64,000 nt of DNA from an uncultured Lachnospiraceae bacterium (GTDB lineage Bacteria > Bacillota > Clostridia > Lachnospirales > Lachnospiraceae). Under the pieces are notes generated by a model that worked only from the letters and a program-made list of their open reading frames with translations, had not been told where the DNA came from and did not search any database. This document shows positions 16,427 to 24,716 of this stretch, one piece after another; the first letter of the stretch is position 1; each line of letters begins with the position of its first letter. A program made the translations under genes and the position numbers. The stretch spans positions 372,001-436,000 of the forward strand of contig CAJTKU010000001.1 of NCBI GenBank assembly GCA_910577015.1, written 5' to 3'.

Positions 16427-17635
16427 TTATTTGTTTACCATCAATTTCACCATAGCCTGGTTTAATCCGTCCACCGTCAGTTTATACATGGGAAAAAGAC
16501 CTTTTACGGCAGTTTCCGCTTCCCTCCACGGCGCATGTCCCGGCGCCATCTTCGGATTGAGCCAGACAATCTTCTTGTAATGCTTCTTGACCAGATTCAG
16601 CCATTCCCAGCCCGACAGCCCGCCGTTCGGCCCCCTGTAATTTCCGGTATCGGAATACAGTTCTTCCGGCGCCATGGCGGCGTCTCCCACAATAATGACT
16701 TTATAATCGCTGTCTAAGTTCCGAAACATCCAGTCCGTATCCACCCAGTCGCCGTTTTCACACTCCGGCGTTTTATAAAGCTTGCTGTAAATACAGTTAT
16801 GGAAATAATAGGTTTTTACATCCTTGTAATGGTTCGACTTGTGTACTGCCTGAAACAAATCATTTAACAGGGAACTGAACGGTATCATGGTACCGCCCGA
16901 ATCCATCAATAGAAGCAGCTTCACTGCATTTTTCCTTGGTTTCTGCATCACAATCTGAAGACAACCGCCATTGTTGCAGGTTTTATCCACCGTGCCGTTT
17001 ATGTCAAGTTCTGTTTCCGGAATATCCAGCCGGGATGAAAACTGGCGCAGCTTCCGGAATGCCATCTGAAACTGCCTGTTGTCCAAAACCCGGTCATCCC
17101 GAAAATCCCGATACCTGCGCTCCCCGATGACGGCAAATGCCGACTGGTGCCCGGTCTTTCCGCCCACACGAAGTCCGCCCACATTGCCGCCGCTGTTGCC
17201 GAAGGTAGTCTTACCCATACTGCCAATCCAAAAGCTGCCGCCATTGTGTTCATTGTCCTGGTCCCGGAGCCGTTCCCTGAATTTTTGTTCTATCTCTTCC
17301 TTATCCATGTGTACCTGTAAATCTTCCAGTTCATTTAACTGCGACCTTGCTTCGGCGTCCGCCAGTTCCTGCAAATCGGATTTGTCCAGCCAGCGCATCA
17401 TCTGGGAAGTAATTTCCCTTTCATTGGATACTGCTTTAAAGCATTCGTCAAAAGCCATGTCAAACTTGTCAAAATCCGTTTCGCTCTTCACCAGAATCAT
17501 CCTCGCCACGTAGTAAAACTGCGTCAGGCTGTTTTCACACAAATCTTTCTGGAGCGCTTCCTGCAAAGTCAGAAACTCACCCAGGGTCACATGGAGGCCT
17601 TTCGCCCGAAGGCTGTGAAAAAAATGTATAAACAT
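16427..17635 (-). CDS. VWA-domain protein, CoxE family
   Basis: 402 residues. The N-terminal half is helical and acidic. From about residue 230 a von Willebrand A domain begins with LLLMDSGGTM, a variant of the metal-site DxSxS motif in which the second Ser is Gly, and later IIVGDAAMAPEEL. CoxE/YehP-type proteins work with MoxR AAA+ ATPases as metal-insertion or chaperone-like pairs. The MoxR partner (17644-18477) lies 8 bp upstream on the same strand. The client protein is unknown. Confidence 0.88.
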   Translation of the reverse strand: MFIHFFHSLRAKGLHVTLGEFLTLQEALQKDLCENSLTQFYYVARMILVKSETDFDKFDMAFDECFKAVSNEREITSQMMRWLDKSDLQELADAEARSQLNELEDLQVHMDKEEIEQKFRERLRDQDNEHNGGSFWIGSMGKTTFGNSGGNVGGLRVGGKTGHQSAFAVIGERRYRDFRDDRVLDNRQFQMAFRKLRQFSSRLDIPETELDINGTVDKTCNNGGCLQIVMQKPRKNAVKLLLLMDSGGTMIPFSSLLNDLFQAVHKSNHYKDVKTYYFHNCIYSKLYKTPECENGDWVDTDWMFRNLDSDYKVIIVGDAAMAPEELYSDTGNYRGPNGGLSGWEWLNLVKKHYKKIVWLNPKMAPGHAPWREAETAVKGLFPMYKLTVDGLNQAMVKLMVNK

Positions 17636-17643
17636 ACCGTCTC

Positions 17644-18477
17644 CTATAACTGGTTGGCATTGTGCCTTACCGTTTCCAAGTCCTCATCCTTTTTCACCAC
17701 CACGCCGATAAACGGCAGGGCGCTCTTTATCCTGTCAGCCGGAATACCGCCAAGCTGCAATGCATTAATCCAGTCAATTAACTCTGAAGTACTCGGTTTT
17801 TTACGGATATCTCTCAAGGCACGAATATTGTAAAACACCTCCATGGCGCTCTTTAACAGATTTTCCTCCACATCCGGGTAATGCACCTTTACAATTTCTT
17901 CCATCAACGCGTCATCCGGAAAATCAATATAATGGAAAATACACCTTCTCAGGAAAGCGTCCGGCAATTCTTTTTCGGCGTTTGAGGTAATAATCACAAT
18001 CGGTCTCTGCTTTGCCTTGACGGTCCGCTTGGTCTCATTGATGTAAAATTCCATCTGGTCAAGTTCCCAGAGGAGGTCGTTGGGAAATTCCAAATCAGCC
18101 TTATCAATCTCATCAATCAAAAGCACCACCTGCTCTTCACTGTCAAAAGCCTCTCCCAGTTTGCCCAGCTTGATATACCTTGCCACATCATCCACGCCCT
18201 CTTCTCCAAACTGCCCGTCATAAAGGCGCTGTATGGTGTCGTATACATAAAGCCCTTCCTGCGCCTTGGTGGTGGACTTGATATTCCAGATAATCAGTTT
18301 TTTACCAAGCGCCTTCGCAACCGCTTCTGCCAGCATGGTCTTTCCCGTTCCCGGCTCTCCCTTGATAAGAAGCGGTTTCTTTAATGCTATCGCCACATTG
18401 ACGCTTGCCATCAGCTCTTCACTGGCAACATATTCGCTGCTTCCGGCAAACCCGGTTTCCTTAAACTGTTCACTCAT
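17644..18477 (-). CDS. MoxR-type AAA+ ATPase
   Basis: 277 residues. Walker A is GEPGTGKTM (about 40-48), Walker B VLLIDEIDK (about 115), sensor 1 VIITSNAEKELPDAFLRRC with the arginine finger following. A C-terminal helical lid is present. MoxR proteins remodel or load partners together with VWA proteins, here the CoxE-like neighbour. The gene heads the pair. Its upstream region holds the large structured repeat rather than an obvious promoter. Confidence 0.92.
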   Translation of the reverse strand: MSEQFKETGFAGSSEYVASEELMASVNVAIALKKPLLIKGEPGTGKTMLAEAVAKALGKKLIIWNIKSTTKAQEGLYVYDTIQRLYDGQFGEEGVDDVARYIKLGKLGEAFDSEEQVVLLIDEIDKADLEFPNDLLWELDQMEFYINETKRTVKAKQRPIVIITSNAEKELPDAFLRRCIFHYIDFPDDALMEEIVKVHYPDVEENLLKSAMEVFYNIRALRDIRKKPSTSELIDWINALQLGGIPADRIKSALPFIGVVVKKDEDLETVRHNANQL

Positions 18478-18514
18478 ATTAGTATCCTTCCTGAATCATA
18501 CCTTTACTACTTTC

Positions 18515-18723
18515 TGTGTTACCGTATTATGCATGGCGGCAGCCGGGGCGTGCATTTGATTCCATAAAGGACCGTGTAAAAACAGCCGGACAATGCCTTG
18601 TACCAAGGCATGGGAGGTTGTCCTTTAACCTCCTAGTGCCGCTGCGTTTTTACCCGAGCGGGAGCGTGTCCTGTTGGAACAAATGCACGCCCTGGCTGCC
18701 GCCATGCATAATACGGTAACACA
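18515..18723 (+). repeat. Structured palindromic element, copy A
   Basis: Arms of 44 nt (18515-18558 and 18680-18723) are complementary except for one G-U pair in the plus-strand RNA. Inside are AGGAC/GTCCT, GTAAAAAC/GTTTTTAC, an extra hairpin ATGCCTTG/CAAGGCAT (18593-18611) and the hairpin GGAGGTT/AACCTCC (18613-18633). The 7-nt loop GTCCTTT (18620-18626) is the exact complement of AAAGGAC (18566-18572), allowing a pseudoknot. Copy B at 61174 shares the core but has different, still complementary arms. The element lies between the divergent moxR and metF genes. Confidence 0.8.
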
Positions 18724-18737
18724 AATTCCGATTTCCA

Positions 18738-18766
18738 TTGAAAATTGTCCATTAACATGTTACGAT
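18738..18766 (+). promoter_or_regulatory. metF promoter
   Basis: TTGAAA (18738-18743), 17 bp, TACGAT (18761-18766), about 40 bp before metF. No SAM riboswitch fits in the short space between the repeat and the gene. Confidence 0.5.
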
Positions 18767-18806
18767 ATTCCTGTTGTAAAATCAAGCAGATTATGGAGAA
18801 AACAAA

Positions 18807-19664
18807 ATGATAAAGGATTTATTTCATACAAAAAAACCAACCCTCTCCTTTGAGGTGTTCCCTCCCAAAAAGGACTCTGACTTTCACACTGCCTACGACA
18901 CGCTGGATGCGCTGAGCAGCCTGAAGCCGGATTTCATCAGCGTCACTTACGGGGCGGGTGGAAGCAAATCAAAGAAAACCCTGGAAATTGCGTCTTATAT
19001 CCAAAATACCTTACAGATTGAAGCCCTTGCGCACCTGACCTGCGTGGGCAGCCGTAAGGAAGACATCCTTTCCGTTGCCGGGCAGTTAAAGGAACACCAT
19101 GTCAGCCAGGTGCTGGCGCTTCGCGGCGACCGTCCAAAGGATATGACGGATGAGCAGTTTGCCTCAAGGGAATTTGCCCATGCATCCGATTTGATAGCTT
19201 TCCTGAAAAAAGAAACAAATCTGCAATGTGCAGGGGCATGTTATCCGGAAAAACATTTTGAATGTTTCAGCAGGGAAACCGACTTGGCAAACCTGAAATT
19301 GAAACAGGAGGTCGGCGCCGGCTTTTTTATCTCGCAGCTTTTCTTTGACAATGATTATTTTTATGACTTTATGGAACGTGCGGAAAAAAAGGGAATCAGC
19401 GTACCCATCTGTGCAGGCATCATGCCCGTTACCACGGCAAATCAGTTGGGGACTACCGTATCCCTGTCCGGCTCTTCCATACCAAAAGCTTTCTCCGATA
19501 TGGTAGCCACTTACGGAGAAAACCCGGAGGATATGAGAAAAGCCGGGATTGACTATGCCATCCGGCAGATTCTGGATTTAAAAGCAAACGGCGTTAGCGG
19601 TATTCACCTTTACACCATGAATAAATCCAAAATGGCAGCCGAAATTGTCAAAAATATAATATAA
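18807..19664 (+). CDS. metF: Methylenetetrahydrofolate reductase
   Basis: 285 residues, single catalytic domain. SFEVFPPK (about 14-21), SVTYGAGG (about 51), ALRGD (about 110) and the GACYPE segment are family landmarks of the TIM-barrel flavoenzyme. It reduces 5,10-methylene-THF to 5-methyl-THF for methionine synthesis or acetogenic one-carbon flow. It is one of few plus-strand genes and appears to be transcribed alone from the promoter at 18738. Confidence 0.95.
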   Translation: MIKDLFHTKKPTLSFEVFPPKKDSDFHTAYDTLDALSSLKPDFISVTYGAGGSKSKKTLEIASYIQNTLQIEALAHLTCVGSRKEDILSVAGQLKEHHVSQVLALRGDRPKDMTDEQFASREFAHASDLIAFLKKETNLQCAGACYPEKHFECFSRETDLANLKLKQEVGAGFFISQLFFDNDYFYDFMERAEKKGISVPICAGIMPVTTANQLGTTVSLSGSSIPKAFSDMVATYGENPEDMRKAGIDYAIRQILDLKANGVSGIHLYTMNKSKMAAEIVKNII

Positions 19665-19780
19665 TAACCTATAAATTTTCTGACAATTCTCTCCGAAATA
19701 TATAGTAACAAAGGAACATCACTGTTGAAATACGCATCCAAGGAGGGATAGTCGCAGAAAACGGAGTTAGAAGTATTTTC

Positions 19781-20011
19781 ATGGTGCAATCGGTATTGGC
19801 AGCTCCCATGATTGGTAAGCTAAAGCGAGAGGAACAGAAGCTTCCCTACTCCCGTCCCAGAGAAGAAGAATCGGAAGGACTCTTTTCCCGGCTTTTGGAA
19901 GAAGCCACCCAGAAACTGGAATCCGCTCCAAGAGCCTGCCATACTACCCTGTATGGACGCGACAGCAGATTACGAAATTTCCATTACCTTTCAAAGGAAT
20001 ACCATTACTGA
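19781..20011 (+). CDS. Small soluble protein (76 residues), unknown function
   Basis: Starts MVQSVLAAPMIGKLKREEQK and ends LRNFHYLSKEYHY. The middle is charged and helical (about 25-50), with a basic, aromatic C-terminus. GGAG is 16 bases before ATG, a weak spacing. A strong terminator follows 20 bp after the stop. The conserved-looking end and its own terminator argue for a real gene. I do not recognise the family. Confidence 0.55.
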   Translation: MVQSVLAAPMIGKLKREEQKLPYSRPREEESEGLFSRLLEEATQKLESAPRACHTTLYGRDSRLRNFHYLSKEYHY

Positions 20012-20031
20012 CACAAAAAGTCAGCTCAGAT

Positions 20032-20070
20032 AAAAACAGGAGGCAGATAAATTATCTGTCTCCTGTTTTT
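20032..20070 (+). terminator. Rho-independent terminator (bidirectional)
   Basis: A 19-bp stem with arms at 20032-20050 and 20052-20070 (AAAAACAGGAGGCAGATAA and TTATCTGTCTCCTGTTTTT), containing one G-U pair, ends in TTTTTAT. It closes the plus-strand small gene and could also stop transcripts from gpsA on the minus strand. Confidence 0.9.
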
Positions 20071-20110
20071 ATCACATTAACCGCCATGATTCCGCTTCTC
20101 ATAATCCCAC

Positions 20111-20194
20111 GGAACTAAAGTTCCAAGCGTGAAACTTAGTACTTCTTAGCGAAATGCCCTTTGGCATGAGCTATTAGAAGTACTTTTCACGCTT
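20111..20194. repeat. Long imperfect palindrome overlapping the gpsA stop codon
   Basis: AAGCGTGAAA (20125-20134) pairs with TTTCACGCTT (20185-20194), AGTACTTCT (20138-20146) with AGAAGTACT (20176-20184), then TAGC/GCTA and ATGCC/GGCAT. A separate short hairpin GGAACT/AGTTCC lies at 20111-20124. No T run follows on the minus strand. The palindrome could protect the gpsA mRNA 3' end or be a small repeat element. Confidence 0.65.
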
Positions 20195-21200
20195 CCCATT
20201 GCGCATCGGAAATTTCTATTTTTTTATCCCTGAGCATCAAATCCTTTACCGCCTCAGAAGCAGGCTTATCGGCAAACAGCACCTGATTCACCTGCTCTAT
20301 GATGGGAAGCTGCACCTGATATTTGGCGGCAAGCCCCATAGCTGCTTTGGCAGAATAGACGCCCTCCACCACCATTTTTACTTCATCCATAGCCTCCTGC
20401 ATGGTTTTGCCCTGCCCAATCAGGATGCCTGCGCGGCGGTTCCTGGAGTGCATGGAAGCGCAGGTTACAATCAAATCCCCGATTCCCGTCAATCCGCAGA
20501 AAGTTTCAAACTTTGCCCCCATTGCGGTTCCAAGCCTTGCAATTTCGGTAATGCCCCTGGTAATCAGCGCCGCTTTTGTATTGTCTCCGTAACCCAGGCC
20601 GTCTGCTATACCTGCCGCAAGCGCTACCACATTTTTCAGCGCCCCTCCCAGTTCGATTCCCAAGACATCCGAACTGGTATAGACGCGGAATACATCGCTC
20701 ATAAAAAGCGTTTGCAGATATTCCGCCGTATCTTTCTTTTTTGCCCCTACCACTATCGTTGTGGGAATGCCCTTTCCCACTTCTTCCGCATGGGACGGTC
20801 CGGAGAGCACCGCCACAACAGCCTGCGGCACTTCCTCTTCTATGATTTCCGACAATGTCTTTAAGCTGTGTTCCTCGATTCCCTTTGCCACATTTACAAT
20901 AATCTGTCCATCCTCAACTGCTTCCCTCAATAACTTCGCCGTACTTCTGGTAAAAGGAGAGGGTACTGCAAGCACCAGCACATCCTTATCTTTGACCGCC
21001 TCTTTCAAATCCGTGGTAAACAACATATCCTCCGGCAGCTTTACTCCCGGCAGCTTATCTTTCTGCTCATGCTCCTTTTTCAGCATGGCAACCTCTTCTT
21101 CCAAAATAGACCAAAGAGTAACCTCATGTCCGTTTTTGTGAAGCAGCAGGGCCAATGCCGTCCCCCAGCTCCCCGCTCCGATAACTCCTGCTTTTGCCAT
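20187..21200 (-). CDS. gpsA: Glycerol-3-phosphate dehydrogenase, NAD(P)+
   Basis: 337 residues. The N-terminal nucleotide fold has GAGSWGTALA (about 7-16). The catalytic Lys lies in the GALKNVVALAAG motif (about 190), and ITEIARLG and FCGLTGIGDL follow. It makes sn-glycerol-3-phosphate for phospholipids. Its neighbour plsY uses the product, and der-plsY-gpsA is a common Firmicutes order. The last codons lie inside the palindrome at 20125-20194. Confidence 0.97.
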   Translation of the reverse strand: MAKAGVIGAGSWGTALALLLHKNGHEVTLWSILEEEVAMLKKEHEQKDKLPGVKLPEDMLFTTDLKEAVKDKDVLVLAVPSPFTRSTAKLLREAVEDGQIIVNVAKGIEEHSLKTLSEIIEEEVPQAVVAVLSGPSHAEEVGKGIPTTIVVGAKKKDTAEYLQTLFMSDVFRVYTSSDVLGIELGGALKNVVALAAGIADGLGYGDNTKAALITRGITEIARLGTAMGAKFETFCGLTGIGDLIVTCASMHSRNRRAGILIGQGKTMQEAMDEVKMVVEGVYSAKAAMGLAAKYQVQLPIIEQVNQVLFADKPASEAVKDLMLRDKKIEISDAQWEA

Positions 21201-21235
21201 ATAACCCTCATTTCCGCTGCGAATGGCAGCTTTCT

Positions 21236-21916
21236 TTATTTTTCCTGATTCTCCGCCTCTTCGGTTTTCTTTTTCTTAAACAAATACGTTTTGTTTTCCT
21301 TCCCCTTTATCAGCCGCACAATATTGGCACGATGTTTCCAGTAAGCCATTATAGTTAAAATTGCTGTAATCACGTACATTTCAATCAATTGCGCCTGTGA
21401 TGCGCCGGCAAAAACGCCAGCCTGCCCGCAAATCACCATCTCTGCCATAAACCCGGCATATACCAGCAGGGAACCCAGAGAAACATAGTGTGTAATCAGA
21501 AATGCCCCAAAAAACAAGATGATGCCCATGGGTATAAAATAAGGATGAAAAGCCAGCACCAGTCCGGCCGTTGCCGCAATGCCCTTCCCTCCTTTAAATC
21601 TCATATAAAAAGGAAAATTGTGGCCCAGAATCACGCCTGCAGCCGTATAAAGCGCCAATAGATATATGCTCTCCGCATGGCTGCCTCCAAATAGAACCCT
21701 GGTAAGCACAACCGCTAAAATACACTTTATGCAGTCACCTGCAAATACAATCAGGCCTGCTTTGGTTCCAAGCACCCTGAGCGCATTTGTCGTGCCGGAA
21801 TTGCCGCTTCCGTGCTGCCTGATATCAATTCCGTGTGCCCTTCCGTAAAAATAAGCCGTCTGAAAAAGCCCGAATGCGTAGCCGATGGCAAGGCAGAGTA
21901 TTCTTTCCAAAATCAT
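21236..21916 (-). CDS. plsY: Glycerol-3-phosphate acyltransferase PlsY
   Basis: 226 residues, integral membrane with about five helices. The family motifs are GSGNSGTTNALRVLG (about 36-50), GHNFPFYMRFKGGKG (about 105-119) and AGF near 155. PlsY transfers acyl groups from acyl-phosphate to glycerol-3-phosphate at the inner membrane. The C-terminus adds a charged tail. It overlaps der by 4 bp (ATGA), so the two are translationally coupled. Confidence 0.96.
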   Translation of the reverse strand: MILERILCLAIGYAFGLFQTAYFYGRAHGIDIRQHGSGNSGTTNALRVLGTKAGLIVFAGDCIKCILAVVLTRVLFGGSHAESIYLLALYTAAGVILGHNFPFYMRFKGGKGIAATAGLVLAFHPYFIPMGIILFFGAFLITHYVSLGSLLVYAGFMAEMVICGQAGVFAGASQAQLIEMYVITAILTIMAYWKHRANIVRLIKGKENKTYLFKKKKTEEAENQEK

Positions 21917-23253
21917 TGTTCTTTCCCCTTCCTTTCCCTGATAATAAAGCGCAGAGGCGTTCCCTTAAAACCAAAGGTCTGCCTGATTTGATTCTCAATA
22001 TATCTTGTGTAGGAAAAGTGCATCAGCTCCTTGTCATTGACAAAGATGACAAACGTGGGAGGTTTGACGGATGCCTGCGTAATGTAATACAGTTTCAGGC
22101 GCTTGCCCTTATCTGACGGCGGCTGCTGCATGGCCACCGCCTCCGACATGATTTCATTTAACACGCCGGTCTGCACGCGCATGGCATGGTTTTCACTGAC
22201 CATATCAATGGTCTCAAACAGCTTTGGAAGCCTCTGGCCTGTTTTTGCAGAGATAAAAAGAAGTTCCGCATACTGCATAAAAGAAAGCACATTCCGTATT
22301 TTTTCCGAAAACTGATAAATGGTTTTATCATCTTTCTCCACAGCGTCCCATTTGTTGACGGCGATGATGACCGCCTTTCCCCTGTCATGGGCAATTCCCG
22401 CTATTTTGGCATCCTGTTCGGTAACGCCTTCTTTCGCATCTATCACCAGAACCACCACATCCGCACGCTCTACGGCGCTTACCGCGCGGATAATCATGTA
22501 ATGCTCTAAATCTTCTTTAATCTTATTTTTCCTGCGGATACCCGCTGTATCAATAAACACATACTCCCTGCCGTTATGTGTGATTTCCGTGTCCACGGCG
22601 TCTCTTGTTGTCCCTGCAATATCGGATACTATCAGCCTATTTTCCCCTAACATTTTATTGATGATGGAAGATTTGCCGACATTAGGCTTACCCACTATGG
22701 CAACCCGGATTCGCTCGTCCTCCTCCTCTTCTCCCGAATCCTCCGGAAAATGGGAAATCACCTCGTCCAGCATCTCCCCAAGCCCCAGCTTGTTTGCAGA
22801 AGAAATGGGATGGGGTTCCCCTATGCCGAGATTATAAAATTCATAGACATCATGGTTATATTTATCAAAATTATCCACTTTATTTACTATCAGAATAACA
22901 GGTTTATGGGAACGTCTGAGGATATCCGCCACTTTTGCATCCGCATCCTGAAGCCCCTGCTTTACATCTACCATAAACAGGATGACGTCCGCGGTTGCAA
23001 TGGCCATCTGCGCCTGTTCCCGCATCTGGGACAGGATGATATCCTTGCTGTCCGGTTCGATACCGCCCGTATCTATTAGGGTAAAAGACTTATCCAGCCA
23101 AGAAACATCCGCATATATGCGGTCCCTGGTAATCCCCGGCGTGTCCTTTACAATGGAAATCCTTTCTCCTGCCAGCGCATTGAATAAAGTGGATTTACCT
23201 ACATTCGGTCTTCCGACTACCGCAACAATCGGTTTCGTTTTTTTACTGCCCAT
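21913..23253 (-). CDS. der: Ribosome-assembly GTPase Der (EngA)
   Basis: 446 residues from the ATG at 23253; a TTG codon directly before it is not needed. It has two tandem GTPase domains: GRPNVGKST with DTPG and NKVD, then GKPNVGKSS with DTAG and NKWD. A C-terminal KH-like domain follows (about 350-446). Der acts in 50S subunit maturation. The ATG overlaps the stop of the DUF512 gene (TGATG), a sign of coupled translation. Confidence 0.97.
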   Translation of the reverse strand: MGSKKTKPIVAVVGRPNVGKSTLFNALAGERISIVKDTPGITRDRIYADVSWLDKSFTLIDTGGIEPDSKDIILSQMREQAQMAIATADVILFMVDVKQGLQDADAKVADILRRSHKPVILIVNKVDNFDKYNHDVYEFYNLGIGEPHPISSANKLGLGEMLDEVISHFPEDSGEEEEDERIRVAIVGKPNVGKSSIINKMLGENRLIVSDIAGTTRDAVDTEITHNGREYVFIDTAGIRRKNKIKEDLEHYMIIRAVSAVERADVVVLVIDAKEGVTEQDAKIAGIAHDRGKAVIIAVNKWDAVEKDDKTIYQFSEKIRNVLSFMQYAELLFISAKTGQRLPKLFETIDMVSENHAMRVQTGVLNEIMSEAVAMQQPPSDKGKRLKLYYITQASVKPPTFVIFVNDKELMHFSYTRYIENQIRQTFGFKGTPLRFIIRERKGKEQ

Positions 23254-24602
23254 CAACGCTCCTCCTTAAATACTTCCAAAATGCCGGCCACAAAATCATA
23301 ACCACTTGATTTTACAATATCTGCCTTTACTTGTAAAGTCCTTTCCAGTTCTCCCAGCGTGTAATCATCCAGAAAAACCTCCTCCCCGCTGCGCAGGACA
23401 TTCTGCGGAAGCAGCAGGCGCTGTCCCAACTCCTTTCCTTTTAGCTGGGCTGCAATATCCTGCCCTGTCAAAAGCCCGGAAACAGTAATCTGTTCGCCAA
23501 AAAAGTCATTGCGGATTTCATACACCAGTATCCTTATGCCGGGAAATGCCTCCTGCACCCTGTCAGCCATATCCCGTATAAAGAGATATGCCAGCTTTCC
23601 GGTTGCCATGGATACTGTTCCCTGAAAGCTGTAGTCCGGAAGCGTCCTGTTCTTTTCCGTTTCCTCCATACATGCCGCAAACTCCTCCAGCATAAGCCGC
23701 AGCATCCCGACGCCGTTTTCCAGCTGCAGATATCCGTCGTAACGGGCTTCCTCAGGCAAATCCCTTTCCGCCAGGATGTACCACTCGTCACTGGCATGTA
23801 CGAAATGAACTCCGTACTTCCCATACAGCTTTTTCTGCCAGCCTTCAATTAAGTCTATCACTGCCCCAGCATCTTCCTTTGTAAACGGCTCAAGGGGGAA
23901 AAGTCCCTCCCTGTATCTGGAGAGTCCTACCGGAACCACCGACACGCTCTTAAGATGAGGAAGGTATTCCGACAGTTTTTTAATACTGTTATCCAGTTCT
24001 TCTCCGTCATTGATTCCCTTGCAAAGCACAATCTGCCCGTTCATGGCAATCCCCGCCTGATACAAGGTGTCCACCTTTTGCAGGGCATCCCCGGCAAACC
24101 GGTTATTTAACATCTTACACCGAAGAACCGGATTCATCGTATGAAAAGAAATATTGATGGGGGAAAGCCTGTATCTGACAATCCTGTCAATGTCATGCTC
24201 CGACATGTTGGTAAGCGTCACATAATTGCCCTGCAGGAAAGAGAGACGGGAGTCGTCATCCTTAAAATACAAAGTTTCCCGCATTCCCTTCGGCATCTGG
24301 TCAATAAAACAGAAAATACATTTGTTATGGCAATGACGGTACTCGTCCATAAGACCGTTTTCAAACTCTATGCCCAAATCCTCATCCATATCCTTGTCAA
24401 TCTCCAGAAGGCACTCTTCACCTCCCTTTGCTTTTATAAGCACCTCAATATAGGCATCCTGCGACAGATACTGGTAGTCAAAAATATCCTCAATTTCTTC
24501 CCCGTTTATGGAAACCACGCAGTCACCCGGCTCAAGACCCATTTCCTCTGCAATGCTGCCTGCTTTTACCCGTTTAATTATATGTCCGTTCTGCTTTTTC
24601 AT
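23253..24602 (-). CDS. DUF512 protein: PDZ-like + radical-SAM-like domains
   Basis: 449 residues. A PDZ-like N-terminus (IIKRVKAGSIAEEMGLEPGD) is followed by a radical-SAM-like motif CHNKCIFCFIDQMPKGMR (CxxxCxxC, about 92-99) and the DUF512 region with PVGLSRYREGLFPLEPF. The protein is conserved upstream of der in many Clostridia. Its reaction is unknown. The coupling to der suggests a link to ribosome or tRNA maturation, but this is only inference from gene order. Confidence 0.85.
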   Translation of the reverse strand: MKKQNGHIIKRVKAGSIAEEMGLEPGDCVVSINGEEIEDIFDYQYLSQDAYIEVLIKAKGGEECLLEIDKDMDEDLGIEFENGLMDEYRHCHNKCIFCFIDQMPKGMRETLYFKDDDSRLSFLQGNYVTLTNMSEHDIDRIVRYRLSPINISFHTMNPVLRCKMLNNRFAGDALQKVDTLYQAGIAMNGQIVLCKGINDGEELDNSIKKLSEYLPHLKSVSVVPVGLSRYREGLFPLEPFTKEDAGAVIDLIEGWQKKLYGKYGVHFVHASDEWYILAERDLPEEARYDGYLQLENGVGMLRLMLEEFAACMEETEKNRTLPDYSFQGTVSMATGKLAYLFIRDMADRVQEAFPGIRILVYEIRNDFFGEQITVSGLLTGQDIAAQLKGKELGQRLLLPQNVLRSGEEVFLDDYTLGELERTLQVKADIVKSSGYDFVAGILEVFKEER

Positions 24603-24651
24603 CCCGCCATGCCGCTCCTTTAAAACATAACTCTATTCTACTAGAAATTCC

Positions 24652-24680
24652 TTGACGTGTCACTAGCAGAATGATATAAA
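24652..24680 (+). promoter_or_regulatory. prs promoter
   Basis: TTGACG (24652-24657), a 17-bp spacer, TATAAA (24675-24680), with AGGAGG 6 bases before the prs ATG. It is a near-consensus vegetative promoter. Confidence 0.8.
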
Positions 24681-24716
24681 ATAATTGATGGAATTACCCG
24701 TACACAGGAGGATATT

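Noticed and set aside
18724..18806. SAM riboswitch before metF
   Set aside because: Only 83 bp separate the repeat from the gene, no terminator is present, and no S-box-like pattern is visible.
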